A DNA stretch of 64,000 bases from CAWDCV01 sp963728125 (lineage in GTDB: Bacteria; Actinomycetota; Actinomycetes; CAWDCV01). The stretch's first letter is position 1, and the number at the start of each line of letters is the position of its first letter. Shown here piece after piece: positions 6,903 to 16,647 of the stretch. The stretch lies in the NCBI GenBank assembly GCA_963728125.1, contig CAVSIZ010000005.1, positions 1 to 64,000 on the forward strand, read 5' to 3'. The translations under genes were made by a program, and so were the position numbers. The notes beneath the pieces are model-generated. The model saw nothing but the letters and a program-made list of their open reading frames with translations, was not told the DNA's origin and searched no databases.

Positions 6903-9844
6903 TCATGTTGTTCGCGGCGACCCAGCGAGCAAACCACGCTGGTAGGCCAGCGCCACGACCTCGGTACGGCTGGTGGCGCCGAGCTTTGCGATCAGGTTCG
7001 ACACGTGCACGCTCGCCGTCTTCGGGCTGATGAACAGCGCGCGGCCGATCTGACCGTTCGTGCGGCCCTCGGCAAGGAGCGCGAGGACCTCGTGCTCCCG
7101 CGCGGTCAGCGTGTCGAGGCGCCGTGCGGGCGGTCCGACGCACGGCACGGTGCTGCGCCGGTCTCGGCCAGTCGCCAGCGGGTGCGGGCCTCCTCGTACG
7201 GGTAGCCGTACCCGAACGCCTTCAGCGCCGCCTCCCAGGGCGCCGGGTCCGCCTCGGCTTGCAACCGCGACCACTCGGCCTCCGCCCGGGCCAGCCACGC
7301 CACCGCCTCGGGGCCGGGAGCACCGGTGCGCGGCCGGCCACGACCGAAGCGACGCTGCGCGTCCTCGACCAGCGCCCGGCCGGCCTCGATGGCGTCGTTG
7401 ACATCGAGTCCGCGCAGCCGGGCTTGTGCGGCCGCGTCGGCATGTGCCGCCAGCGCGAGCGCCGCTAGCCAGATGCCCCCCAGATACCAATCGCCCCAGC
7501 TGCGGCTCACGAAGGCGATGGCGTCCTTCGCGGCTCGGGCAGCCGCGTCGAAATCGCCCTGCCACGACAGCAGGTCGGCTTCGCAGCCGCCGGCGACGAG
7601 CGCGATCTGCATGTCGTAGTGCCACGCCCGCTTCAGCTCGTCCACCCGTGCTGCCGCAGCCGGATCACCGCGACCAACCAGGACGTACAAACCTGCGGTC
7701 GCCAGTCGAGCCGCAGCCACGTCCGGCGGGCGGGCACCGGCCAGCGCAGCGGCCTCCATGCTGGCGTCCCACTGGCCCGCGACGTACAGGGCAATGACAT
7801 AGACGGCGCGCGCCTCCACGCCGTAGGGGCTCCAGGTCAGGCCCTTGCGCTCGGCGAGGGCGACCGCGCGCGGCAGCTGGTCGAGCGCACCGGCGATGTC
7901 GCCGGCGTAGTAGCGCATGGTCCCGAGGTTGTACTCGGCGCGCAGCTGGGCGCCGTGGTGTCCACCCGTGCGAGCAAGGTCACGAGCAGACGTGAGCCGA
8001 TCCAGTGCGGCGTCACGATCCCCGCCGGCCTCGTCGAGTCCGGCGAGCGTGATGAGCACGTCGGCTTCGACGTCGGTGAGGCCGAGGGCGTGAGCACCGT
8101 TCAGCGCCTCTTCGGCGCTGGTGCGAACCTCGACGAGCGCCAGGGACTCGTCCCGGCCAGGCAGCAGGCCGTCCGCAGCTCTCGCGTGCATCCCGGCAGC
8201 CCGGACGGCGGTTTCCGATAGGCCGCGTCCGCGCAGCAGCTCGCCGGCCCGCGACGATGCCTCGTAGCTCTCGACGTCTCGATCGACCATGTAGAGGTAG
8301 GACGCCAGCTGGGTGTAGCACAGCGCGACCAGCTCAGGATCGGCCGGCGTGCCATCGTCGAGCCTCTCGGCCAGGTCGACCGCCTCCGTGGCCAAGGCGA
8401 CGGCACGCGCGCCGTCGCCGGAGTCGGCGGCGGCAGACGCGGCCAGGAGTCCGAGACGGATCCGCGATAGCCCGGCGACCTCAGCAGCATCGGGGATCGC
8501 GTCCCAGATGCTCAACGCCTGCATCAGGTGCACCGACGCCTCGGCCGGGGCACGGGAGGCCTGGGCCTCCGCGGCTGCGCGGACGCTGGCCGCCAGCGCG
8601 CGCGGAAGATCGTGAGCAGCAATCGCATGATGAGCCAGCGACGCGGCGGCGCCCCGGCGGCCCGCGCGATCGGGTGACGACAGCAGGTCGGCATATGCCG
8701 CGTGCAGCCGGACGCGCTCGCCAGGCAACAGGTCCGCATACACCGCCTCGCGAAGCAGAGCGTGGCGAAACGCGTACCCCTCCGTACCGTCCGGAACAGC
8801 ATCGGGCACGAGCACCAGCCGGGCGACCGCCTCGCGAAGCGCCGCGTCGACTTCGTGCGCGGGCAGCCCACTCACTTCGACGAGGACGTCGTCGGTCACC
8901 CGGCGGCCGGCCACCGAGGCGACGCGTACCAGCTGCTGCGCGACCGGCGCGAGCTGCTCCACGCGAGAGAGCAGGACGTCTGCCAGCCCGGCGGGCAGTC
9001 CGTCGCGGCGGCCCTCGTGCCAGGACATCAGCTCTTCGGCGAAGTACGCGTTGCCTTCGGAGCGTTCGAGAACCGCGGCCACGGTACGTGCGTCGACCGG
9101 GCTGCCAGTCAAGGCGGCGAGGTACGCCGACAGCTCGTCGGAGTCGAAGGGCGGCAGGTCGATCCGCTCGACGAGCGGCAGCCGCACGAGCTCGGGAACG
9201 AGCTGGCGCAGCGGGTGGCGGCGATGCAGGTCGTCGGTGCGGAAGCTGGCGACGATGACCACCGGCTCGGACCGGAGCCGGGCCAGCAGGAAGTGCAGCA
9301 GGTCGCGGCTCGAACGATCCGCCCAGTGGACGTCCTCGAGAACCACGAGGACGGCGCCATGCCGTTCGCCAGCCGACGACAGCAGGGCATGAACGTCGTC
9401 GAAGAGGGGCAGCCGCCGGTCGATGTCGGTGTCAGTCTCGCCACTCGCCAGTTCCGCGGCGGCGCCACCGGTGAGCGCTGTCAGCGCGGGGAGCGCCTCG
9501 AGATCGGCGTCATCGGCGAGCTGGGCCACGACCTCGGTGAAGGGAAGGTACGGCAATCCGCCCGAGCCGAGGTCCACACAGTGGCCGATGACGACCCTGG
9601 TGCCGCTGCGACTGGCCCGACGGGCGACCTCCTGCAGGTAGCGGGTCTTTCCGACCCCGGCGTCGCCGCCGACCAGCCAGCCCGAGGGCTCGTGTTCGCG
9701 GGCGCGGTCGACGGCATCCGCCAGTCGCTGGACGTCCTGCTCGCGCCCAATGAACGGAGTGTCGGAACCGGCTCGTGCCACATCGCCGATGGTGTCAAAG
9801 ACCACCGACGATGTGGCAAGGTCCAGGCGTTGACCTACCGCCAT
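6903..9844 (-). CDS. Large LuxR-family (LAL) ATPase regulator, frame broken before the HTH
   Basis: An STAND/LAL-type transcription regulator. The N-terminal ATPase has Walker A GGDAGVGKT at about residues 59-67 and Walker B VLVVLEDVHWAD near 165. A long helical TPR-like region follows. The 912-residue frame ends at 7106 without a DNA-binding domain. The LuxR HTH (LTAREHEVLALLAEGRTN, SPKTASVHVSNL) lies in another frame and stops at 6903. The frame change falls between about 7115 and 7175. The roughly 55 residues that normally link EARTRWRLAE to the HTH are also absent, so a real deletion is likely, unlike the simple +1 slips elsewhere in the window. Probably inactive as a DNA-binding regulator, or split. 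Confidence 0.83.
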
Positions 9845-10029
9845 GCGTGCTGGCGAGCCGATCCGCGTGCGGCCAGGCTCCGGCGGGACTTCCGCGCCCG
9901 CTGGACCGCCCGGTCGCTCGACCCAGCGTTCCGTACGGCGCGCGCTTGTCGAGCAGCGTCGGCCTCGGCGAGGAAACGCTCTCGGCGGTACGCCAGCTCA
10001 GCTTCCAGACCCATGATCGCGATGCTCAT
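9835..10029 (-). CDS. Small charged helical protein upstream of luxR
   Basis: A 64-residue frame beginning MSIAIMGLEAELAYRRERFL, rich in Arg and Ala. GAAGGG sits 6 bases before the chosen ATG. Its stop codon lies 10 bp inside the luxR start, so translation of the two may be coupled. Short Arg-rich proteins of this type are seen beside regulators in actinobacteria, but I do not recognise a named family. A start nine bases earlier is possible. Confidence 0.45.
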   Translation of the reverse strand: MSIAIMGLEAELAYRRERFLAEADAARQARAVRNAGSSDRAVQRARKSRRSLAARGSARQHAWR

Positions 10030-10124
10030 CTGGATCATCCCTTCGTCTGTTTGGATGACCCACACATTCGTTCTGAGACGTGTCGCCCCACATCGGACGC
10101 TCGCCTATGCCTGCCGCGTCCAGC

Positions 10125-10174
10125 TACCTCAGGTCGTCACTGGATCTCCGTGTTGGGCCGCTGAGGTACCTCAG
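10125..10174. promoter_or_regulatory. Palindromic operator candidate between luxR and the lipoprotein gene
   Basis: A perfect 14-bp palindrome CTGAGGTACCTCAG at 10161-10174, with a further half-site TACCTCAGG at 10125-10133. It lies in the 182-bp divergent spacer between the small ORF/luxR pair (minus) and the beta-propeller lipoprotein gene (plus), 37 bp from the latter's ATG. This is what a dimeric regulator's site would look like. The cognate protein is not shown by the sequence. Confidence 0.45.
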
Positions 10175-10211
10175 GGTTGGCAACACGTGCGCGGCGGCCC
10201 ATGCTCACTGA

Positions 10212-11129
10212 ATGCGGCCGCCTCGCTCGGTTCTCCTCCTCGCGGTACTCGCGGTGCTGGTCGTTGGCTGCACGTCGCGTGACAGTGACCAGCCGCCCGC
10301 TGCCTCGCCAGCCGTGTCGTCGACGCCGTCGCCAGGTCTTATCGCGTTCGTCTCCGACAGAGACGGAACCGACGCGCTGTTCGTGATGCGTACCGACGGG
10401 TCCGATGTCCGCAGGCTGACCCCCGACCTGCCGGCTGTGTCCCATCCGGCCTGGTCGCTTGACGGACAGCAGATCGCCTTCAACGCCGGCTCACCCAGGT
10501 CCAGCGACATCTACTCCATGCGTCTCGATGGCTCGGGGCTCGCCCAGCTCACGAGCAATGCGGGAGCGAACTTCTATCCCAGCTGGTCGCCCGACGGTTC
10601 CCGGTTGGCCTTCAGCTCCAACCGGGACGGCGACTGGGACATCTTCGTCATGAACGCCGATGGCTCGCAGGTACGGCAACTCGTCAACTCCCCAGGACTG
10701 GACGACAAGCCACAGTGGTCGCCTGACGGCACGCGCATCGGCTTCGCGACGACCCGCTCGGGAACGCCGCAGCTGCTGGCGGTTGACGTGGAGACAGGTC
10801 AGGAGACGTCCCTGGTTGCTCAGCCAGTGAGCGGCCTGAATCCCGCCTGGTCGGCCGACGGGTCCCACCTGGCTTTCAACGTGGTCACGTCGCAAGGGTT
10901 CGACATCGAGGTCATGACGTCCGACGGCCGCGACCGGCGATCGGTGCTGAGGGGAGAGGCGTCGGAGGAGCGGCCGCGATGGTCGCCTGACGGCGAGCAG
11001 CTCGCCTACTACTCCGACTCAGGCGGATCGTGGGACGTCTATGCCGTTGTGGTCGCGACGGGTGTGACGCGCTCGTTGACCGACGCGCCCGGCTTCGACG
11101 GCCAGCCCGCCTGGCAACCGTCGCCGTAG
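10212..11129 (+). CDS. TolB-like beta-propeller (PD40) lipoprotein
   Basis: A 305-residue secreted lipoprotein. A hydrophobic signal ends in the lipobox LVVGC at about residues 16-20, followed by a Ser/Pro-rich linker. From about residue 43 it consists of repeated PD40 blades, each with a W-S-x-DG motif (AWSLDGQQIAF, SWSPDGSRLAF, QWSPDGTRIGF, AWSADGSHLAF, RWSPDGEQLAY). Such propellers bind proteins or glycans; there is no enzyme motif. It diverges from the luxR pair, so it may be that regulator's target. The last 50 bp of homology recur downstream at 11301. Confidence 0.85.
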   Translation: MRPPRSVLLLAVLAVLVVGCTSRDSDQPPAASPAVSSTPSPGLIAFVSDRDGTDALFVMRTDGSDVRRLTPDLPAVSHPAWSLDGQQIAFNAGSPRSSDIYSMRLDGSGLAQLTSNAGANFYPSWSPDGSRLAFSSNRDGDWDIFVMNADGSQVRQLVNSPGLDDKPQWSPDGTRIGFATTRSGTPQLLAVDVETGQETSLVAQPVSGLNPAWSADGSHLAFNVVTSQGFDIEVMTSDGRDRRSVLRGEASEERPRWSPDGEQLAYYSDSGGSWDVYAVVVATGVTRSLTDAPGFDGQPAWQPSP

Positions 11130-11300
11130 ACGCTCGTGCGTTGTGAGCACGTTGCACCCGGGTCCCATTCCCGCTCGATATCGCTCACGAACTGGTTCCG
11201 TCGGCACACGAGCACGGCATTTTGCGTGACGTAAGGAACCACTTGACGATGTGGCAAACATGCATCTGACGCATGTCTTCATGCGGACGCGCGTGTTACC

Positions 11301-11350
11301 CGCGACGGGGGTGACGCGCTCGTTGACCGACGCCCCCGGCTTCGACGGCC
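11301..11350 (+). repeat. Partial duplicate of the PD40 gene's 3' end
   Basis: This segment matches 11054-11103, inside the 3' end of the lipoprotein gene, at 48 of 50 positions. It still reads ATGVTRSLTDAPGFDG in frame, after which the copies diverge with an indel. The 170 bp between the gene's stop and the copy are not recognisably similar to the gene. It is the right-hand counterpart of the luxR 3'-end remnant left of the block. Confidence 0.75.
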
Positions 11351-11374
11351 ACCCGCGTGGCAACCTGGTCCGTC

Positions 11375-11603
11375 ATGACGTTCTATGCCGGCCTCGTTAG
11401 CCGGGCGGCTGAAGCTGGCATCAGCGTGCCGGAACTGCTCCGGACTGAAGCAGGGCGACTCGCTGCCCGACCGAGCATGACGGAATGGCTGCAGCGAACA
11501 CGACGGCGCTCTTCGCCTGTGAGTAGTCCGGCAGATCTTGGACGCTCTCGATGCGCAACGCGGAGACTGGCCCGATGATCGTCATTTGACGTCGCCTGCT
11601 TGA
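11375..11603 (+). pseudogene. Truncated VapB/FitA-like antitoxin remnant
   Basis: The frame reads LVSRAAEAGISVPELLRTEA and then RLAARPSMTEWLQRTRRR, typical of the C-terminal half of actinobacterial VapB-type antitoxins (RAAEAG, LLR-E, P-M-EWL-R-RRR). A one-base shift near 11540 then gives LDALDAQRGDWPDDRH, the usual tail, ending with TGA at 11601. The N-terminal DNA-binding strand is missing and is replaced by the lipoprotein-gene duplicate. No VapC toxin follows. Regarded as a decayed fragment. Confidence 0.5.
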
Positions 11604-11604
11604 T

Positions 11605-11715
11605 CTCGTGTCAGAACGTGACGCGGTTATGGGCGCGCGAGGCTCTGACACGAGCTGCGCCCCATCTCGTGTCAGAACGTGACGCCGTTATAGCCGCGCC
11701 ACGTTCTGACACGAG
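11605..11715. repeat. Pair of 50-bp inverted-repeat elements
   Basis: Two elements of exactly 50 bp, 11605-11654 and 11666-11715, separated by 11 bp. Both begin CTCGTGTCAGAACGTGACGC and end TCTGACACGAG. The first has 11-bp perfect arms. The second has 16-bp perfect arms (CTCGTGTCAGAACGTG and its complement). They differ mainly in the loop. Each is preceded by AT. They lie 24 bp upstream of the fumarylacetoacetase start, so they may sit in its leader or act as a terminator for transcription from the left. Confidence 0.8.
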
Positions 11716-11738
11716 AGGTGGCGTGATACTCGTGCGCT

Positions 11739-12935
11739 GTGAGTCTGCATTCGCTGGTGCCACCGGAGTCGGACTTTCCCGTCGAGAACCTGCCGTACGG
11801 CGTGTTCTCGCGACCTGGTCAGGAAGCCCGTGTCGGCGTAGCGATCGGAGACGCCGTTCTGGATCTGGCTCCCGTTCTCGACGACGAGGTGTTCGCGCAG
11901 CCAAGTCTCAACGGCTTCCTCCGGCAGGGCCGGTCTCGATGGCGCGACGTGCGTGAGCGCATCACCGATCTCCTGACGAGTCCGACGGCGCATGTCGAGC
12001 AGCATCTGGTGCCACGCGACGACGTGCAGCTGCACCTGCCATTCGAGGTAGCCGACTATGTCGACTTCTACGCCTCGCTCGAGCATGCGAGCAACGTCGG
12101 CAGGATGTTCCGACCGGACCAGGAGCCGCTGACGCCCAACTGGCGCTGGCTGCCGATCGGTTATCACGGTCGGGCGGGAACGGTAGTGGTGTCGGGAACG
12201 CCCGTGGTACGCCCCTGCGGTCAGCGCCGCCCGTCGACGGATGCGCCGCCGACCTACGGGCCGACCCGCAAGCTGGACATCGAGGCGGAGGTCGGCTTCG
12301 TCGTCGGTACGCCGAGCCGGTTGGGGGAGCCGGTGGCCCTGGATGCCGTACGCGAGCACGTGTTCGGCGTCGTCCTGCTCAATGACTGGAGTGCACGCGA
12401 CATTCAAGCGTGGGAGTACGTGCCGCTCGGGCCGTTCCTCGGCAAGAGTTTTGCGACGTCGATCTCGCCGTGGGTCGTGCCGCTGGACGCGCTGGATGCC
12501 GCGATGACAGCGCCGCCGTCGCAGCAACCGGAGCCGCCGGCGTACCTGCGTGGCGAGCAGCAGTGGGGACTCGACATCGCGCTGGAGGTGCGGCTGAACG
12601 ACACCGTGATCTCGCGACCGCCGTTTCGCGGTATGTATTGGACGTCCGCGCAGATGCTGGCCCATCTGACGGCGAACGGCGCATCGCTGCGGACTGGTGA
12701 CCTGTTCGCGTCGGGCACCGTGTCCGGATCCGAACGTGAGCAGCGAGGATCCCTCCTCGAGCTGAGTTGGAACGGTACAGAACCGCTGCAGCTGACGGAC
12801 GGCAGCGTCCGGTCGTTCCTCGAAGATGGTGACACCGTGCGGATCGCAGCGACGGCATCCGGCGCTGGCGGCGTGCGGCTCGGGTTTGGCGAGGTGGTCG
12901 GCACCATCGCTCCTGCTAGCTGCGGCGATACGTGA
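11739..12935 (+). CDS. fahA: Fumarylacetoacetase
   Basis: A 398-residue FAH-family hydrolase that splits 4-fumarylacetoacetate into fumarate and acetoacetate, the last step of tyrosine/homogentisate degradation. The N-terminal SH3-like domain covers about 1-110. The catalytic part has DYVDFYASLEHASNVGRMFR, WRWLPIGYHGRAGTVV, KLDIEAEVGFVVG (metal ligands), LLNDWSARDIQAWEYVPLGP and GKSFATSISPWVV. Length is normal for the family. The GTG start is chosen because conserved residues begin at once (SLHSLVPPESDFPVENLPYG). It overlaps the MFS gene by GTGA. The other pathway genes (hmgA, maiA) are not in the window. Confidence 0.95.
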   Translation: MSLHSLVPPESDFPVENLPYGVFSRPGQEARVGVAIGDAVLDLAPVLDDEVFAQPSLNGFLRQGRSRWRDVRERITDLLTSPTAHVEQHLVPRDDVQLHLPFEVADYVDFYASLEHASNVGRMFRPDQEPLTPNWRWLPIGYHGRAGTVVVSGTPVVRPCGQRRPSTDAPPTYGPTRKLDIEAEVGFVVGTPSRLGEPVALDAVREHVFGVVLLNDWSARDIQAWEYVPLGPFLGKSFATSISPWVVPLDALDAAMTAPPSQQPEPPAYLRGEQQWGLDIALEVRLNDTVISRPPFRGMYWTSAQMLAHLTANGASLRTGDLFASGTVSGSEREQRGSLLELSWNGTEPLQLTDGSVRSFLEDGDTVRIAATASGAGGVRLGFGEVVGTIAPASCGDT

Positions 12936-14182
12936 GGCGGCTCGCGCCGCTCGTCCTGCTCGAGATGGCGGTGCTGCTGTCCGCACTCGGCAACGGCGTG
13001 GCGTTCGTCGTCTTTCCGTGGTTGGTGCTGCAGCGCACGGGCAGTGCTGCGGCCGCAGGCGTTGTCGCTGCGGCAACGGCGGTGCCCGCCATTGTCACGA
13101 GCTTGTTCGCCGGCACGGTCATCGATGTCGTCGGCGTTCGGTGGACGTCGATCGTCTCTGACCTCGTGTCGCTGGTTGCCGTGGCTGCTGTTCCGCTGCT
13201 CGACCAATCTGTCGGGCTCTCACTGTGGGCACTCGTCGCGCTCGCTGCGCTGGGCGCGCTGATCGATCCCGCCGGGGTCACGGCCCGCGAGGTCGCGCTG
13301 CCTCGGCTCGCCACCAACGCACATGTGTCGCTCGACCGCGCCAATGCTGTTCACGAGGCGGTCTGGGGCCTTGCTCTGCTCATCGGTCCTGGCGTCGGCG
13401 GCCTTCTGCTCGCAACCATCGGGCCCATTCAAGCCCTGTGGGTGACCGCAGCCGGATTCGCGGTGTCGATCCTGTGCTTCGCTGTGCTTCGGGTCCCGGG
13501 ACTTGGCCGACCGCATGCGTCACAGCGTCCGGAACGGGTCTGGCGAGGCACCGTGGAAGGCATCCGTTTCGTGTTGTCACAGCGGCTGCTTCGCCGTGTT
13601 GCCGCTTGGTCGACGCTGTTCCTCGGGCTGTACCTGCCCGTCGAGGCAGTGCTGCTACCGGTCTTCTTCTCGGCGCGAGACGAGCCGGAACTGCTTGGCG
13701 TCGCTCTTGCGGCCATCGCCGCCGGTGGCGTCGCCGGTTCGCTGCTGTATGCCGCTGTCGGCAAGCACCTGTCCCGAGACCTCGTGCTTGCAGTGGCGCT
13801 CGTCGCGGCCGGGGTGGGGCTATGTGCCATGGCAACACTGCCGCCGTTTCCCCTGCTCGTTGTCGCCAGCATCGCGGTCGGCGTGATGTACGCGCCGGTG
13901 CAGCCGCTCGTCAACATCGCGATGCAGTCGCTGACACCTCTCGCGCTGCAGGGCCGCGTGTTCGGCGTCATCGGATCGGCTGCTCTCGCTGCCGGTCCGC
14001 TCGGATACCTCGTCACCGGGCCACTCGTCGAGCTGATCGGCTTGCGCCCGACCTTCCTGCTCCTTGCCGGCGTCTTCCTCCTTTGCGCGATCATCCTTGC
14101 GGCGTCCGGATCCCTGCGTGGTTTCGACGCGCTGCCCACTCCGCCCGCACATCAGCCAGCACCATTGCCACCGAAGCGCTGA
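12932..14182 (+). CDS. MFS transporter
   Basis: A 416-residue membrane protein with about 12 hydrophobic helices and a short cytoplasmic Pro-rich tail. The start overlaps the fumarylacetoacetase stop in GTGA, so the two genes are translated together. The sequence resembles the MFS_3 group of putative exporters (LEMAVLLSALGNGVAFVVFP near the start, YAPVQPLVNIAMQSLTPLAL late). Substrate unknown. The 3' end overlaps the convergent hutI gene by 31 bp. Confidence 0.85.
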   Translation: MRRLAPLVLLEMAVLLSALGNGVAFVVFPWLVLQRTGSAAAAGVVAAATAVPAIVTSLFAGTVIDVVGVRWTSIVSDLVSLVAVAAVPLLDQSVGLSLWALVALAALGALIDPAGVTAREVALPRLATNAHVSLDRANAVHEAVWGLALLIGPGVGGLLLATIGPIQALWVTAAGFAVSILCFAVLRVPGLGRPHASQRPERVWRGTVEGIRFVLSQRLLRRVAAWSTLFLGLYLPVEAVLLPVFFSARDEPELLGVALAAIAAGGVAGSLLYAAVGKHLSRDLVLAVALVAAGVGLCAMATLPPFPLLVVASIAVGVMYAPVQPLVNIAMQSLTPLALQGRVFGVIGSAALAAGPLGYLVTGPLVELIGLRPTFLLLAGVFLLCAIILAASGSLRGFDALPTPPAHQPAPLPPKR

Positions 14183-15345
14183 CGTTCTCCGCGCTGCCAC
14201 ACCTGGTGAACGAGCGGGACGCCAGGGCGGTAGGCCAGGTGAACGTACGACGGCGCATCGAGCACCACAAAGTCGGCCCGTGCGCCGGTCGCCAAGAAGC
14301 CGATGTCGTTGCGGCGCAGCGCTTCGGCCCCACCCGCGGTGGCGGACCACAGCGCCTCCGCCGGAGTCATGTGCATCTCGCGAACAGCGAGAGCGATGCA
14401 GAACGGCATCGACGTCGTGTAGGACGTGCCGGGGTTGCAGTCCGTGGCCAGCGCGACGGTCGCTCCGGCATCCAGCAACCGGCGCGCATCGGGGTACGGC
14501 GAGCGAGTAGAGAACTCGGCGCCGGGCAGCAGCGTCGCGACGGTGGACGATGCGGCGAGGGCTTCGACGTCACGGTCGCTGAGGTGGGTGCAGTGGTCGG
14601 CACTTGCAGCTTCGAGTTCGACAGCCAGCTGGACGGCGCCGCCCGGCCCCAGCTGATTGGCATGGAGCCGGAGACCGAGGCCCCGTGAGGCACCGGCAGT
14701 GAGGACGGCTCTCGCCTGGTCGACATCGAACGCACCGCGGTCGCAGAACGCGTCGATCCAGCGCGCGTGTGGCGCGCAGGCCGACAGCATCTGGCCACAG
14801 ACGAGCTCGATGTAGTCGTCCGGTCGGCCGCGGTACTCGGGAGGGACGACGTGCGCGCCGAGGAACGTGGTCTCCGGCGTGTACATCAGGGCAGTACGCA
14901 GGGCGCGTTCCTCGTCGACCACGGTGAGTCCGTATCCGCTCTTGCACTCGAACGTGGTCACCCCCTGCTGGAGCAACTCGGTGGCGAGGCGTCGAACGCT
15001 CTCCTCGAGCTCTTCGTCACTCGCCAGCCGCGTAGCCTCGACCGTGGTGCCGATTCCACCTGCCTGGTAGGGGGTTCCGGCCATTCGAGCCGCGAACTCG
15101 GGCGCTCGATCGCCGCCGAAGACGAGATGGGCGTGGCTGTCGACGAAACCCGGAATCACGCAGCGTCCGCTGAGGTCTAGCGCACGATCAGCCGCGGGCG
15201 CCGCCGTCTCCGGGCCGGTCCAGACGACGTCTCCGTCCTCGATGACCAGGGCCGCGTGCTCGATTGCCCCGAGCTGGTCGACGTCCTGTCGCTCCGGATC
15301 GTTCGTCACCAGCAGCCCGATGCCGTGAAGCAGCGTCGTACTCAT
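14152..15345 (-). CDS. hutI: Imidazolonepropionase
   Basis: A 397-residue amidohydrolase-superfamily enzyme converting imidazolonepropionate to N-formimino-glutamate, the third step of histidine degradation. The metal motif VDSHAHLVFGGDR (HxH) is at about residues 68-80. It also has ECKSGYGL, a HANQLGPGGAVQLA histidine and the ATDCNPGTSYTTSMPF aspartate. Length and motif order fit HutI. It is the last gene of the hut operon. Its ATG overlaps the hutF stop as ATGA, so translation is coupled. Confidence 0.96.
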   Translation of the reverse strand: MSTTLLHGIGLLVTNDPERQDVDQLGAIEHAALVIEDGDVVWTGPETAAPAADRALDLSGRCVIPGFVDSHAHLVFGGDRAPEFAARMAGTPYQAGGIGTTVEATRLASDEELEESVRRLATELLQQGVTTFECKSGYGLTVVDEERALRTALMYTPETTFLGAHVVPPEYRGRPDDYIELVCGQMLSACAPHARWIDAFCDRGAFDVDQARAVLTAGASRGLGLRLHANQLGPGGAVQLAVELEAASADHCTHLSDRDVEALAASSTVATLLPGAEFSTRSPYPDARRLLDAGATVALATDCNPGTSYTTSMPFCIALAVREMHMTPAEALWSATAGGAEALRRNDIGFLATGARADFVVLDAPSYVHLAYRPGVPLVHQVWQRGERQRFGGNGAG

Positions 15346-16647
15346 CGCGTCACAGCAGCGATGACGTCGTCAAGAAGTCGCGCCACATCGCCGATTCGAT
15401 GTCGACCGTGCTCGACCACAACGTCACCGCCGACAATCACGGTGTCGACGTCGGCCGCAGTTGCGGCATACATCACTTGTGTCGCATCGATTCCGGCAGT
15501 CCGTACGGTGTCGAGGCGCACGGCAACGAGATCGGCCACCTTTCCAGACGCGATGAGCCCCAGCGTCCGACCAGCCGAGCGCAGCATGCCCGTTGACGGT
15601 TGCAGCATCGATCAGCTCTGATCCTGAGAAGCGGCCGCGATGGCCGGTGGTCAACCGCTCGTGCATCTCGATGCCGCGCATCTCCTCGAACGGATCAACG
15701 ACGGCACGCTGATCAGTGCCCAGCGAAAGCGGGACCCCGGCGTGATGCAGCATGCCACCCGGACCAATGCCGTCAGCAAGATCTCGCTCCGTGGTGGGGC
15801 AGAGGCAGGCAGCGGTTCGTGCCTCGGCGAGTACCTCGATGTCTCGTTTCGATACATGGGTCGCGTGTACCACGGTGGTGCGTGGCGAGAGCACGTCGGT
15901 GCCGGCAAGCAATTGCGCGGGGGAGCGACCGTACGCCGCTGCACACTGTTCGTTCTCGGCGCGTTGTTCGGACAGGTGCACGTGCAGCGGCAGCTCTGCA
16001 GCTCCACTCGCCACCGCATCGAGCTGATCCAACGGAACGGCCCGAACGCTGTGGATCGCCGCACCAATTCGCGTCGTCGGGTCCGGCTTCAGGGCTGCCA
16101 GCCGAGCGGCCCACGCTTCAGCGCTGCCGTCGCCGAACCGTTCCTGAACGCCCTCCAGCGGCTGGCCGATGCCACCGCTGAGGTAGCACGCATCGAGCAG
16201 CGTCAGTCGTACGCCTGCGCGGTGCGCGGCTTCCCGCAGCGCCTCGCCCATGGCATTCGGATCGTCGTACGGGCGGCCGCCGGGAGCGTGGTGCAGGTAG
16301 TGGAACTCGCCCACGGTGGTGAAGCCGGCGAGCGCCGACTCGGCGAAGGCCGCCGTGGCAAGTGACAGCAGCGAATCGGGATCGAGCCGCGCAGCAACGT
16401 CGTACATCGCCGCTCGCCACGACCAGAACGAGTCGGCTCCGACATGGGTACGTCCGCGCAGGGCGCGATGGAAGGCATGAGAGTGTGCGTCGGCAAAGCC
16501 GGGGAAGACGATGCCGGTCAAGCGAATGTCTCCCGGACCTGGCGCTCCTGAGCTGATCGATTGGATCCGATCTGCCTCGACCTCGACCCGAACCTCAGCC
16601 GTAGCCCCCCTCGGCAACCAGGCAAGCGGGCACCAGTAGACCGTCAC
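15342..16647 (-). CDS. hutF: Formimidoylglutamate deiminase, apparent frameshift
   Basis: HutF removes ammonia from formimino-glutamate to give N-formyl-glutamate, the five-step variant of the histidine pathway. The main frame has the metal motif FPGFADAHSHAFHRALRGRT, a long TIM-barrel body with HLSEQ, and the late SLGTDQRAVVDPFEEMR aspartate. After NGHAALGWSDAG the frame is lost. The C-terminal 70 residues (GKVADLVAVRLDTV) continue one frame over. An extra G in a four-base run at 15558-15561 explains this. Reconstructed length about 434 residues. GTGA overlap with the M20 gene and ATGA overlap with hutI. Probably functional in the organism if the base is an assembly error. Confidence 0.9.

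Noticed and set aside
11605..11715. Two-unit CRISPR array
   Set aside because: Only two units, each itself a long palindrome, with an 11-bp gap and no cas genes.
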